This document shows, one piece after another, positions 17,114 through 25,900 of a stretch of 64,000 nucleotides of DNA. Source of the DNA: an uncultured Lachnospiraceae bacterium (GTDB lineage Bacteria; Bacillota; Clostridia; Lachnospirales; Lachnospiraceae); NCBI GenBank assembly GCA_910576815.1, contig CAJTKA010000019.1, forward strand, positions 1 to 64,000. Reading direction: 5' to 3'. The translations under genes and the position numbers were made by a program. Below the pieces are notes generated by a model, which was not told the DNA's origin, did no database searches, and worked only from the letters and a program-made list of their open reading frames with translations. The first letter of the stretch is position 1. Every line of letters starts with the position of its first letter.

Positions 17114-19376
17114 CGCGGTTCTCCCCATCGGGGTCAGGCGCCTGAGAAAACAAACCTCTGGGAGCGGTATCCTGCTGTGGCGCGGGCTGCCATCCCTGCG
17201 TCGGCTCCTGTTGCCCCGCACCTGCCTGTGCGCCTGCGAATCCCTGCTGTGCCGTGTTTGTCTGCGCACCTGCCGGATTCTGCTGCCCTGCGCCCGGCTG
17301 CACATCTGCGGGCTTCTGCTGTGCCGCGCCCGGCTGTGCATCAACGGGTTTCTGCTGTGCTGTATCCGCCGCCTTAGCGCTGTCCGCCTTTTCTTCTTCG
17401 CCCTCCTCGGGTTCCGGGATTCCTTTCTCCTTGCGGTAAATTTTCATAAATTCTTTACCGGTAATGGTTTCTTTCTCAATCAAATGAGCCGCCAGCTTAT
17501 CCATGATTTCGCGGTTTTCTTTCAAGAGCTTCTTTGCCTTCTTATAGCTCTCGTGAAGTACCTTCATCACTTCCGAATCAATATCGGCTGCCGTCACATC
17601 AGAGCAGGTCAGAGAGGCCCGTCCCTCCAGATACTGGCTTTCTACAGTAGCAAGCCCCATGAGGCCGAATTTTTTACTCATACCAAAGCGCGTGATCATG
17701 TTTCTGGCGATGCTCGTCGCCTGCTCGATATCGTTGGCTGCGCCCGTCGTTACGGTGTCGAAAACGATCTCCTCCGCCGCGCGCCCGCCCAAAAGGCTGA
17801 CCAGCCTGTCACGAAGCTCCGCTTCGGTATCCAGATATTTCTCTTCTTCAGGCACATGCATGACATAGCCCAGCGCCCCCATCGTGCGGGGCACAATGGT
17901 AATCTTCTGCACGGGCTCTGAATTTTTCTGCAAAGCGCTGAGCAATGCGTGTCCTACCTCGTGATAAGAAACGATCTTGCGCTCCTCCTTGCTCATCACG
18001 CGGTCTTTCTTCTCTTTGCCCACAAGCACCTGTTCCACCGCGTCGAAAAGGTCTTTCTGACTCACATACTCCCTGCCCATCTTCACGGCGTTGATGGCTG
18101 CCTCATTGATCATATTGGCAAGATCAGAGCCCACCGCTCCCGAAGTAGCGAGCGCGATCTCATTCAAATCTACTGAATCATCCATGAGCACATCCTTGGA
18201 GTGCACCTTCAAAATCTCAACGCGCCCCTTTAAGTCAGGCTTATCCACAATGATCCGTCTGTCGAAACGTCCCGGACGCAGCAGCGCCTTATCTAAAATC
18301 TCCGGGCGGTTGGTGGCCGCCAGAATGATAATACCTTTCTTGCCGTCAAAACCGTCCATCTCGGAAAGAAGCTGATTCAGCGTCTGCTCCCGCTCCTCGT
18401 TACCGCCGCCGTATTTAGAATCACGGCTCCTGCCGATGGCATCGATCTCGTCGATAAACACGATACAGGGCGCGTTCTTCTCTGCCTCCTTGAAAAGGTC
18501 GCGCACACGGGAGGCGCCCACGCCCACATATAATTCAATAAAATCGGAACCCGAAAGTGAAAAGAAGGGCACATGTGCCTCACCCGCCACCGCCTTTGCC
18601 AAAAGGGTCTTACCCGTTCCGGGAGGGCCCACCAAAAGCGCGCCTTTGGGAAGTCTTGCGCCAATCTTAGAATATTTGCCGGGATTATGCAGGAAATCGA
18701 CCACTTCTACCAGCGACTCCTTCGCCTCATCCTCGCCCGCCACATCCTGAAACGTGATGCCCGTCTCCTTCTGCACATAGGCCTTTGCCGTGCTCTTGCC
18801 AACCCCCATCGGTCCGCCTTTACCGCCCATGCGTCGAAAGAGCAGACTGAGCAGCCCCCACATCAGGAGCACCGGGAGTATATAGTAGAGAAGCACCGTC
18901 ATGATCAGGCTGGAGCTGTCGGAAACTTCCTTTTTTATCTCTACATTATGCGCAAGCAGGCGCTCTGCCAGCTTATCATCCTCCTCCATCTTACCCGTGT
19001 AGTAAGTGGTCACACCCACACTGTAAGAATAAAAAAAAGGGACATCCTTCTGCTCCGTCATCGGATAGATCGTGATACGGTCGGAGCCCACGGATACGCT
19101 TTTCACCTCTCCCTGCTCAACCATGCGAATAAAGTTGTTATAAGAAATTTCCTGGTTGGTCGCTCCCGTCAGCATCTTCATAAAGACACTGATACAAAGC
19201 AGTGTGATCAGCGCCGCCACCACAAGCATGATGAGACTCTGTTTTCTCGGATCTCCACCTCCGGGACCGTTCGGACCACCCGGTCCGTTTGAACCGCCGC
19301 CGTTATTTCCCGGTCCTCCGGGTCCGCTTGACCCGCCATTATCGTATGGATTTACATTATTTGCATTATCTGCCAT
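17106..19376 (-). CDS. ftsH: ATP-dependent zinc metalloprotease FtsH
   Basis: 756 residues, longer than the usual 610-650. Order: a Gly/Pro/Asn-rich cytoplasmic tail (1-45), TM1 (LIMLVVAALITLLCISVFM), an extracytoplasmic domain, TM2 (about 165-185), the AAA domain with GPPGTGKT, Walker B CIVFIDEIDAIGR and SRH ATNRPEILDKALLRPGRFDR, then the peptidase with zinc site HEVGH. From about residue 655 there is a long low-complexity tail of repeated AQQ-KP-AQPGA units, not part of the enzyme. The protease removes misfolded membrane proteins and regulators. A good promoter precedes it; uvrC overlaps its end. Confidence 0.97.
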   Translation of the reverse strand: MADNANNVNPYDNGGSSGPGGPGNNGGGSNGPGGPNGPGGGDPRKQSLIMLVVAALITLLCISVFMKMLTGATNQEISYNNFIRMVEQGEVKSVSVGSDRITIYPMTEQKDVPFFYSYSVGVTTYYTGKMEEDDKLAERLLAHNVEIKKEVSDSSSLIMTVLLYYILPVLLMWGLLSLLFRRMGGKGGPMGVGKSTAKAYVQKETGITFQDVAGEDEAKESLVEVVDFLHNPGKYSKIGARLPKGALLVGPPGTGKTLLAKAVAGEAHVPFFSLSGSDFIELYVGVGASRVRDLFKEAEKNAPCIVFIDEIDAIGRSRDSKYGGGNEEREQTLNQLLSEMDGFDGKKGIIILAATNRPEILDKALLRPGRFDRRIIVDKPDLKGRVEILKVHSKDVLMDDSVDLNEIALATSGAVGSDLANMINEAAINAVKMGREYVSQKDLFDAVEQVLVGKEKKDRVMSKEERKIVSYHEVGHALLSALQKNSEPVQKITIVPRTMGALGYVMHVPEEEKYLDTEAELRDRLVSLLGGRAAEEIVFDTVTTGAANDIEQATSIARNMITRFGMSKKFGLMGLATVESQYLEGRASLTCSDVTAADIDSEVMKVLHESYKKAKKLLKENREIMDKLAAHLIEKETITGKEFMKIYRKEKGIPEPEEGEEEKADSAKAADTAQQKPVDAQPGAAQQKPADVQPGAGQQNPAGAQTNTAQQGFAGAQAGAGQQEPTQGWQPAPQQDTAPRGLFSQAPDPDGENRDV

Positions 19377-19462
19377 AAGGCATCCTCACTTTCTCATGTT
19401 TCGCACAATTCGCAGTATTCCTCTTTAGCTCATACCTTTTGCGTATATACTGCATCTACTAT

Positions 19463-19491
19463 AGTATAGGGTAGGTAAAATCATAAATCAA
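19463..19491 (-). promoter_or_regulatory. ftsH promoter
   Basis: On the minus strand TTGATT (19491-19486) and TATACT (19468-19463) are 17 bp apart. Transcription would start about 80 bp before the ftsH ATG and probably runs through uvrC and beyond. Confidence 0.65.
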
Positions 19492-19653
19492 TGAGAAATT
19501 TGTGAATTTGTGGACACAACTCTAAAACTATTATAAAGTTTTTCCCCCTTTTTCGTTTTTTGTGTAGATTTTACTCAGATTTTTTTTTATAATAGAGAAG
19601 TATTATCTGAAGAACAGTGCAAAAATGACATACTCAGAAATGGAGATTACCTA

Positions 19654-21261
19654 ATGGCAGTAAAATATGTATTTGTCACAGGCGGCGTAGTATCGGGACT
19701 TGGCAAGGGCATTACCGCAGCATCGCTCGGCCGGCTCTTAAAAGCCCGCGGCTTCAAAGTGACCATGCAAAAGTTCGATCCCTACATCAACATCGACCCC
19801 GGCACCATGAACCCGATCCAGCATGGAGAAGTCTTTGTCACCGAGGACGGCACAGAGACCGACCTGGATCTGGGTCACTATGAGCGTTTTATCGATGAAA
19901 ACCTGGACAAGAACTCCAACGTAACGACAGGCAAAGTCTATTGGTCCGTGCTCCAAAAGGAGAGACGGGGCGATTACGGCGGCGGCACCGTACAGGTAAT
20001 CCCTCATATTACAAACGAAATCAAAAGCAGATTTTATCGTAATTTTACAGATCAAGAGACCCGTATCGCTATCATTGAGGTCGGCGGCACAGTAGGCGAT
20101 ATCGAAAGCCAGCCTTTCTTAGAGTCCATCCGTCAGTTTCAGCACGAAGTCGGCAGAGAAAATGCAATCCTGATTCATGTGACGCTGATTCCTTACTTAA
20201 GCGCCTCTCAGGAACTGAAAACCAAACCGACCCAGGCCAGCGTCAAGGATCTGCAGGGCATGGGCATCCAGCCCGACATCATCGTCTGCCGCAGCGAACA
20301 TCCACTGGATCAGGGCATCAAGGACAAGATCGCGCTGTTTTGTAACGTGCCAAACAACCGCGTCCTGCAAAATCTGGACGTGGAGCATTTGTATGAAGCA
20401 CCGCTTGCCATGGAAAGAGAACATCTGGCGCAGGTAGCCTGTGAATGCCTGAAACTGGAATGTCCTGAGCCCGATCTGACCGATTGGAAAGCTATGGTGG
20501 AATCTCTGCGAACTCCCACCGATTCCGTAACAGTGGCCCTTGTGGGTAAATATACACAGCTCCACGATGCTTATATCAGTGTGGTAGAGGCTTTGAAACA
20601 CGGCGGCATCTCTCACCGCTGCGTGGTGGATATTAAGTGGGTGGATTCCGAGACTGTTACCAAAGACAATGTGGATTCCCTGCTTCATGACGTGAACGGC
20701 ATCCTCGTGCCCGGCGGTTTCGGTGACCGCGGCATTGAAGGGAAGATCGAGGCCATCACCTATGCGCGAGAACATAAGATCCCCTTCCTGGGGCTCTGTC
20801 TTGGCATGCAGCTGGCCATCGTGGAATTTGCAAGAAATGTGATCGGTTACAACGATGCGCACAGCATTGAACTGGCGCCTTCTACCACCCATCCCGTGAT
20901 CGCGCTGATGCCCGACCAGAACGGCGTGGAGGATATCGGCGGCACCCTGCGGCTTGGCTCTTACCCCTGCGTGTTGGACAAGTCCTCCAAAGCCTATGCG
21001 CTTTACGGCGAGGAGACCATACACGAAAGGCACAGACACCGCTATGAAGTAAACAACGACTACCGCACTGTGCTCATCGAAAAAGGAATGAAGCTCTCCG
21101 GACTGTCCCCCGACGGACGCATCGTAGAAATGTGCGAGCTGGCGGGTCATCCTTTCTTTGTGGCAACGCAGGCGCATCCGGAATTAAAGTCAAGGCCCAA
21201 CAGGCCGCACCCGCTCTTTAAGGGGTTTGTGGAAGCGGCGCTGCAATCAAAAAACAGTTGA
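19654..21261 (+). CDS. pyrG: CTP synthase
   Basis: 535 residues. It converts UTP to CTP using ATP and glutamine. The synthetase domain starts KYVFVTGGVVSGLGKGITAASLGRLLK and has DPYINIDPGTMNP and VEVGGTVGDIES-type motifs. The glutamine amidotransferase domain has LVPGGFGDRG, FLGLCLGMQLAIVEFARN with the catalytic Cys, and a His-Pro-Glu triad end (QAHPELKSRP). It is divergent from ftsH and monocistronic with a clear terminator. No C-rich reiterative-transcription start typical of Bacillus pyrG is evident in the 270-bp upstream gap. Confidence 0.98.
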   Translation: MAVKYVFVTGGVVSGLGKGITAASLGRLLKARGFKVTMQKFDPYINIDPGTMNPIQHGEVFVTEDGTETDLDLGHYERFIDENLDKNSNVTTGKVYWSVLQKERRGDYGGGTVQVIPHITNEIKSRFYRNFTDQETRIAIIEVGGTVGDIESQPFLESIRQFQHEVGRENAILIHVTLIPYLSASQELKTKPTQASVKDLQGMGIQPDIIVCRSEHPLDQGIKDKIALFCNVPNNRVLQNLDVEHLYEAPLAMEREHLAQVACECLKLECPEPDLTDWKAMVESLRTPTDSVTVALVGKYTQLHDAYISVVEALKHGGISHRCVVDIKWVDSETVTKDNVDSLLHDVNGILVPGGFGDRGIEGKIEAITYAREHKIPFLGLCLGMQLAIVEFARNVIGYNDAHSIELAPSTTHPVIALMPDQNGVEDIGGTLRLGSYPCVLDKSSKAYALYGEETIHERHRHRYEVNNDYRTVLIEKGMKLSGLSPDGRIVEMCELAGHPFFVATQAHPELKSRPNRPHPLFKGFVEAALQSKNS

Positions 21262-21270
21262 GAAAATGAA

Positions 21271-21321
21271 CAAATGGCATAACAATCGCAGACGCGCTTT
21301 TGGTTATACCATTTGTTTTTT
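21271..21321 (+). terminator. pyrG terminator
   Basis: CAAATGGCATAAC (21271-21283) pairs with GTTATACCATTTG (21303-21315), with one mismatch, and TTTTTT follows. It ends 10-60 bp after the pyrG stop. Confidence 0.85.
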
Positions 21322-21352
21322 ATCCCCGTATTGCGGTACGCGCCGCGACCTC

Positions 21353-21690
21353 CTAATCGAGTTGTAACGTAATCCCTACATATAACAGATCAGGATTTTC
21401 CCCGATCAAGTCTTTGTTCTGCTCATAGAGGCCGTTCCAGTGCATTCCGTCGCCTAACTGTTCCTCGTCGATATCCCAGAGGCAGCACAATCGCCTTAAT
21501 ATTTTCCCATCCTTTCGCTCCACCTATCTCGAATGTCAACCGCTGCCGCAATAAATCCCTCTGAAAGTCCCCGCTTAGCGGATCATCCACATAATCAGCC
21601 AGTGTATCGATCCCTTCCGGTGTCTGGGCCTCATAATAGGCTGTGACACGCAGACACCGCCTTTTTCTTCCGTTTACAATTCCATACTAA
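21353..21690 (-). pseudogene. LysM-like peptidoglycan-binding domain relic
   Basis: The minus strand gives VTAYYEAQTPEGIDTLADYVDDP and related sequence in one frame (about 21650-21495). After a frame change it gives LWDIDEEQLGDGMHWNGLYE, then NKDLIGENPDLLYVG to a stop at 21353. The second piece has the typical LysM pattern of a tryptophan- and acid-rich helix followed by N-P-D-L-I-x-x-G. There is no start codon or ribosome site, and the frame is broken near 21495, so this is the tail of a decayed wall-binding protein. Confidence 0.6.
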
Positions 21691-21784
21691 TACCGTTCCC
21701 TCTCTGATCCTTAGCAATCGATCATACGCACTTCTCTCGCGAATCTTCCGTGCCGGCGCGTCATGCGATGCGAAGCTGTTACTC

Positions 21785-24061
21785 TTACTCCAGCGCATTG
21801 AGTTTCTCCACGATCTCAAGGATATCCGCCATATTCATATCGCCGCCAAAACTGAGCGCTCCACGTAAGGGAATATACTTCGCCATAGCAGCGCTCATCT
21901 CGTTGGATATCGCCTCGTCGGCAGCGCTGCCTCCCTCTGTGGCATTGTCACCCGCAAAAATAGGAATCCGGAAAAGTTCTTTTACGATCTCCCGCGCACG
22001 CGGATCTTTCAGCACATCGCCCATCGTCGTATCCGTCGTGTACACAAAGGGAATCTTTACCGTGGATTCGATATTGACTTCTTTAGTCAATCTAATGTCT
22101 GCAGAGGATGCGCCGACCATGATCGTAAATGCTCCCGTCTCCACATGCCAATCGTGGATCTTGACACTGTAATAAGCGAAATCCCTCTTATTTAAATGAA
22201 ACGTTACCGTCTTCTTTTCGCCCGGTGCAAGCGCCACCTTCTCAAACCCTCTCAATTCCTTAAGCGGGCGGATTACCGTGCTCTCCTTATCTGCAATATA
22301 GAGCTGCACCACTTCTTTGCCCGCCATCTTTCCGGTATTTTCAATGTCCACAGACACCTCCATGGTATCCGTATCTTTCATGGAATCTTTGTCCGTGCGC
22401 AGATTGGAGTAGGCAAAGGTCGTATAGGAAAGCCCATGTCCAAACGGGAACAGCACTTCCATTTTCTTCTTATCATAATAGCGGTATCCCACAAAAATGC
22501 CTTCGCGATATTCCACCATATCGCCCTCCCCGATATAAGAAAGGTAGGAAGGGTTATCCTCCAGCTTCAAAGGAAAGGTCTCCGGCAGTTTGGCGCTGGG
22601 ATTTACCTTGCCAAACAAAATATCGCAGACCGCACCGCCCACTGCCTGACCGCCAAGATATGCCTCCACAATGCCCTTTACCTCATTCACCCAAGGCATT
22701 TCCACAGGAGAACCGTTGTGCAGTACCACCACCGTATTTGGCTGTACTTCCGCTATCTTGGAAATCAGCTCATTCTGACAGTCAGGCATCCGCATATGCT
22801 CTCTGTCAAATCCTTCCGACTCAAACGCATCGGGCAGCCCCGCGAAAATCACCGCCACTTTTGCCTTCTTTGCCGCCTCCACCGCTTCCATAAGGAGCTT
22901 GTCATCCGTCTTGTCCTCCTTATCGTCAAAGCCCTGCGCATAGGTGATATTAGTCATACCTTCCACCGCATCCAGCGCCGAAGTTACCTTATGGCTGTTG
23001 ATATGGGAACTGCCGCCGCCCTGATAGCGAGGTGTCTTAGCATATTTCCCGATAATAGCGATCTCATCCTGTTCGGAAAGCGGGAGCACGCCTTCATTTT
23101 TTAGTAAAACAATGGTTTCCTGCGCCACTTTGCGGGCCGTCTCATGGTCTTTATCCCGGTCAAAAACTGCGCTCTTATCCCGATTTTCTACATAACGGTA
23201 AACAATGTTCAAGATGCGCCCCACTGCAGTGTCCAGCACTTTCTCCGGCAGTTCGCCGCTCTGCACCGCACCCACGATCAGCTTGTCATTAGAACCATTC
23301 GAGGAAGGCATCTCCAAATCCAGCCCTGCCTGTAAATCCTTTACACGGCTGTTGACTGCACCCCAGTCGCTCATCACATAACCGTCGAATCCCCACTCAT
23401 CCCGCAGGATCTCCGTCAAATACTTGTGGTTTTCTGCCGCATAGGTGCCATTGATCTTATTGTAGGAACACATCACCGTCCACGGTTTTTCTTTCTTGAC
23501 TGCCCCTTCAAATGCCGCCAGGTAGATTTCTCTGAGCGTCCGCTCATCGATCCTGGAGTCCGAAGACATCCTTCTGGTCTCCTGATTGTTCGCCAAAAAG
23601 TGCTTGATACTCGTCCCTACATTTTTACTCTGTATGCCATGAATCAAGGCGCCTGCGGTCTCACTCGCCACAAACGGATCCTCGGAATAATACTCAAAAT
23701 TGCGCCCGCAGAGAGGAGAGCGCTTAATGTTTACGGCGGGGCCCAAGATCACGCTCACGCCCTCAGCCTGACACTCCTCACCCAGCGTCTCGCCCATCTG
23801 CCGCATAAGTTCTCTGTTAAAGGAAGCCGCCGTTCCGCAACCCGCCGGAAAACATACAGCCTTAATACTCTCATTGACCCCCAGATGATCTGCCTCCTGA
23901 TCTTGTTTGCGCAGACCGTGCGGTCCGTCCGACACCATACTTGCCGGAATCCCCAGACGCTCCACCGCCTCCGTGTGCCAGAAATCCGCTCCGGAACACA
24001 GGGATGCCTTTTCTTCCAGTGTCATCTGTGAAATGATTTCTTTGATTTTTTCTGCTGTCAT
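21785..24061 (-). CDS. Beta-glucosidase, glycoside hydrolase family 3
   Basis: 758 residues. It releases terminal beta-linked glucose (or a related sugar) from oligosaccharides. The GH3 N-terminal barrel has SMVSDGPHGLRKQ, KRSPLCGRNFEYYSEDP, KHFLANNQE and the nucleophile motif GFDGYVMSDWGAV. The C-terminal domain has KNEGVLPL and LPETFPL, and ends in a fibronectin III-like domain (GKEVVQLYIADKES). There is no signal peptide, so it acts inside the cell on imported oligosaccharides. ATG 24061 is used because GGAGG precedes it by 7 bp. It is monocistronic with a recognisable promoter. Xylosidase or glucosidase specificity cannot be told apart. Confidence 0.93.
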   Translation of the reverse strand: MTAEKIKEIISQMTLEEKASLCSGADFWHTEAVERLGIPASMVSDGPHGLRKQDQEADHLGVNESIKAVCFPAGCGTAASFNRELMRQMGETLGEECQAEGVSVILGPAVNIKRSPLCGRNFEYYSEDPFVASETAGALIHGIQSKNVGTSIKHFLANNQETRRMSSDSRIDERTLREIYLAAFEGAVKKEKPWTVMCSYNKINGTYAAENHKYLTEILRDEWGFDGYVMSDWGAVNSRVKDLQAGLDLEMPSSNGSNDKLIVGAVQSGELPEKVLDTAVGRILNIVYRYVENRDKSAVFDRDKDHETARKVAQETIVLLKNEGVLPLSEQDEIAIIGKYAKTPRYQGGGSSHINSHKVTSALDAVEGMTNITYAQGFDDKEDKTDDKLLMEAVEAAKKAKVAVIFAGLPDAFESEGFDREHMRMPDCQNELISKIAEVQPNTVVVLHNGSPVEMPWVNEVKGIVEAYLGGQAVGGAVCDILFGKVNPSAKLPETFPLKLEDNPSYLSYIGEGDMVEYREGIFVGYRYYDKKKMEVLFPFGHGLSYTTFAYSNLRTDKDSMKDTDTMEVSVDIENTGKMAGKEVVQLYIADKESTVIRPLKELRGFEKVALAPGEKKTVTFHLNKRDFAYYSVKIHDWHVETGAFTIMVGASSADIRLTKEVNIESTVKIPFVYTTDTTMGDVLKDPRAREIVKELFRIPIFAGDNATEGGSAADEAISNEMSAAMAKYIPLRGALSFGGDMNMADILEIVEKLNALE

Positions 24062-24163
24062 GCTATCCTCCATTCTGCCGTTTACTCTATCGGCCTCACA
24101 CATGATCGGGACGACTTTCGCGCCTTCTCCACCACATTAAAAACCGTCCCTCGTTATGTTCTT

Positions 24164-24192
24164 AGTGTAACATGACAAGGGGCGGAGTCCAA
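24164..24192 (-). promoter_or_regulatory. Beta-glucosidase promoter
   Basis: On the minus strand TTGGAC (24192-24187) and TACACT (24169-24164) are separated by 17 bp, about 100 bp before the start codon. Confidence 0.5.
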
Positions 24193-24226
24193 TAAATTTT
24201 TTTATAATTTCTGAACTATTCTATTT

Positions 24227-25090
24227 TTAATCATCATCCTCTTTGGACTGTTCCGCCTCCTTCACTATCTCATCAATAAGTTTTCCAAAATCTACGGCGT
24301 TTTTAGAGGTGATAACCGACCTTCCTGTTTCCACCTCTAAAGCTTGCCTTGCAATTCCCGCCACTCGTCCCCTACGACGGGCAATCTCTTGATTTTCTTC
24401 AAAGGTTGTCGGCTTTTCCTCTTTGGATATATCGGTAGTAGAAGTTTCCGCAAGCATATTCAAGATAAGCTCTGTGGTACTCATGTTGTCGCGCAAATTT
24501 TGTTTTTTCAAGCCTTTCAGCTTTTTATATTGCTGCGTGTTCATACCGGACCAAGCCCGTGTAATCTCATTGGTCAAGATTGCATATTCTTTGCCCTGCG
24601 TGACACCTCTTTCCTGCCATTCGTCAGTCAGCTCTTTGCGGACTTGAATAGCCTGTAAACGTTGATTGATCCATTCTCGTGTGTAGCCTTTTTGCAGATA
24701 TGTAGCAAGGGCACGGTCAATCGTAAGCTCTGGATCAATGATTTCCTCAATCCGCTCTGCACCGACTGTAGCTAACCATGCTTTGAACGGCTCTGCTTTC
24801 GGTGAGGGAATTGACTGAATAATACGCAAAAGCTGTTCCATCGTTGCGACATCTGTCATTCTTTTTTTGCCGTCTGCTGCAGTCATTTTCAAACCGTGAC
24901 AATTTGTCACGGTTTCATTTCCCTCATTTTTAAGCCGCTGTTTCAGCTTACGCCAATATGCCGCCGGGTCAGCGCTGTCTGTCAGTACTGCCACCACATC
25001 CACAACCGAGAAATACCATTCTTCCTGTTCTTCATCCCAGGCGGTACGGATTTTTCTATCCTCAAATAACTGAATTTTATCGTTTCCCAT
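24227..25090 (-). CDS. BRO-N domain protein (phage antirepressor / DinD-like)
   Basis: 287 residues. The N-terminal 110 residues fit the BRO-N fold of phage antirepressors and DNA-damage-inducible protein D: KIRTAWDEEQEEWYFSVVDVVAVLTDS, then YWRKLKQRL and TDVATMEQLLRIIQSI. The middle (SPKAEPFKAWLATVGAERIEEI, TREWINQRLQ) and the charged C-terminus (ARRRGRVAGIARQALEVETG) are typical of the chromosomal DinD group. It probably binds DNA; the function is unproven. ATG 25090 begins MGNDKIQLFED. A consensus promoter lies 115 bp upstream. It is a lone gene, either phage-derived or a damage-response gene. Confidence 0.8.
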   Translation of the reverse strand: MGNDKIQLFEDRKIRTAWDEEQEEWYFSVVDVVAVLTDSADPAAYWRKLKQRLKNEGNETVTNCHGLKMTAADGKKRMTDVATMEQLLRIIQSIPSPKAEPFKAWLATVGAERIEEIIDPELTIDRALATYLQKGYTREWINQRLQAIQVRKELTDEWQERGVTQGKEYAILTNEITRAWSGMNTQQYKKLKGLKKQNLRDNMSTTELILNMLAETSTTDISKEEKPTTFEENQEIARRRGRVAGIARQALEVETGRSVITSKNAVDFGKLIDEIVKEAEQSKEDDD

Positions 25091-25204
25091 ATATCGATAC
25101 CTACCCTTTCCACCATATCTTCTGTTGTAGTTCAAAGAAAACTCCGACAGAAACTGTCATGAACGTGCCGAACGCACATCTATTTGAATTTCTCTGATGG
25201 GTTT

Positions 25205-25233
25205 ATTTTACAGGGCGGAACATTCAATGTCAA
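25205..25233 (-). promoter_or_regulatory. Promoter of the BRO-N gene
   Basis: On the minus strand TTGACA (25233-25228) and TAAAAT (25210-25205) lie 17 bp apart. The leader is about 108 nt. No LexA-type box is obvious beside it. The remaining gap 25234-25378 shows nothing else. Confidence 0.7.
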
Positions 25234-25378
25234 GGAATGAAAATCGGACGTAAATCGCCAAACAGGAAAAATGCACATACCATATCTTGCGATAGGCATC
25301 CGTAATCTCTCTACTTTTATCAATATCTTGCTACCCGTTGCTTGGTGTTCGTAATCCCGTTTATTATTTTTCTACAGA

Positions 25379-25900
25379 CTAACGCAAAAAGTTCTTATTG
25401 GCATACACCACCCGATACTTATCCCTGCGACTCTCAAAAAAATAGGTGATCAAACGCTCCGAAACAAACCCCGGATAACGATTCTGATAGGAGTCTTCTC
25501 GCTCTCCTCCATGCTCTGCCACCGCAAAGAGGATGGGGAACATCCACTCGCAAAGCGCATCCAACACCGGTTTACGCGCTATCAGCATATTACAGGGCGA
25601 GTACAGATTTCCATCAAAAAACTGTTTCACCGTCTCATATTCTTCAGCAAGCTCCTTCTCAAAATATGCCATCAGGTATTCCCAATCTGACGCGGTATGT
25701 CTCTCTTTATAGTTCTCCGCAATACTGGGGGCGACATACAGAGGCACATTAGCGTTACAAAAAGGAACCATTAATTGGTTATCATTAAGAACGGTTTGTC
25801 GTCCGAAGTACGCATCATTCCTATTAAAAATCAACCCCTGTATATCCTTTAACCACTCAGTGATATAAACCAATTCACCACTGTCTATATCCAGTCGCAC
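25379..25900 (-). pseudogene. DUF4422-like glycosyltransferase domain, split off by a frameshift
   Basis: 173 codons open from a GTG. After a short propeller-like strand (RLDIDSGELVYITEWLKD) the sequence fits the end of DUF4422 capsular-polysaccharide glycosyltransferases: NMLIARKPVLDALCEWMFPILFA, then YPGFVSERLITYFF. The upstream gene ends 15 bases inside it in another frame, and the propeller pattern continues across the overlap. A single-base frameshift in one long fused gene is the best explanation. There is no ribosome site before the GTG. A separate short protein is possible but less likely. Confidence 0.6.

Noticed and set aside
17114..17344. Longer start for uvrC
   Set aside because: The additional residues are the ftsH tail read out of frame; MFDFDEELKKLPHAPGVY is the canonical N-terminus.
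20197..21177. 326-codon open frame antisense to pyrG
   Set aside because: Same reason: fully inside pyrG, His/Gln-rich composition typical of a shadow frame, no start signal.
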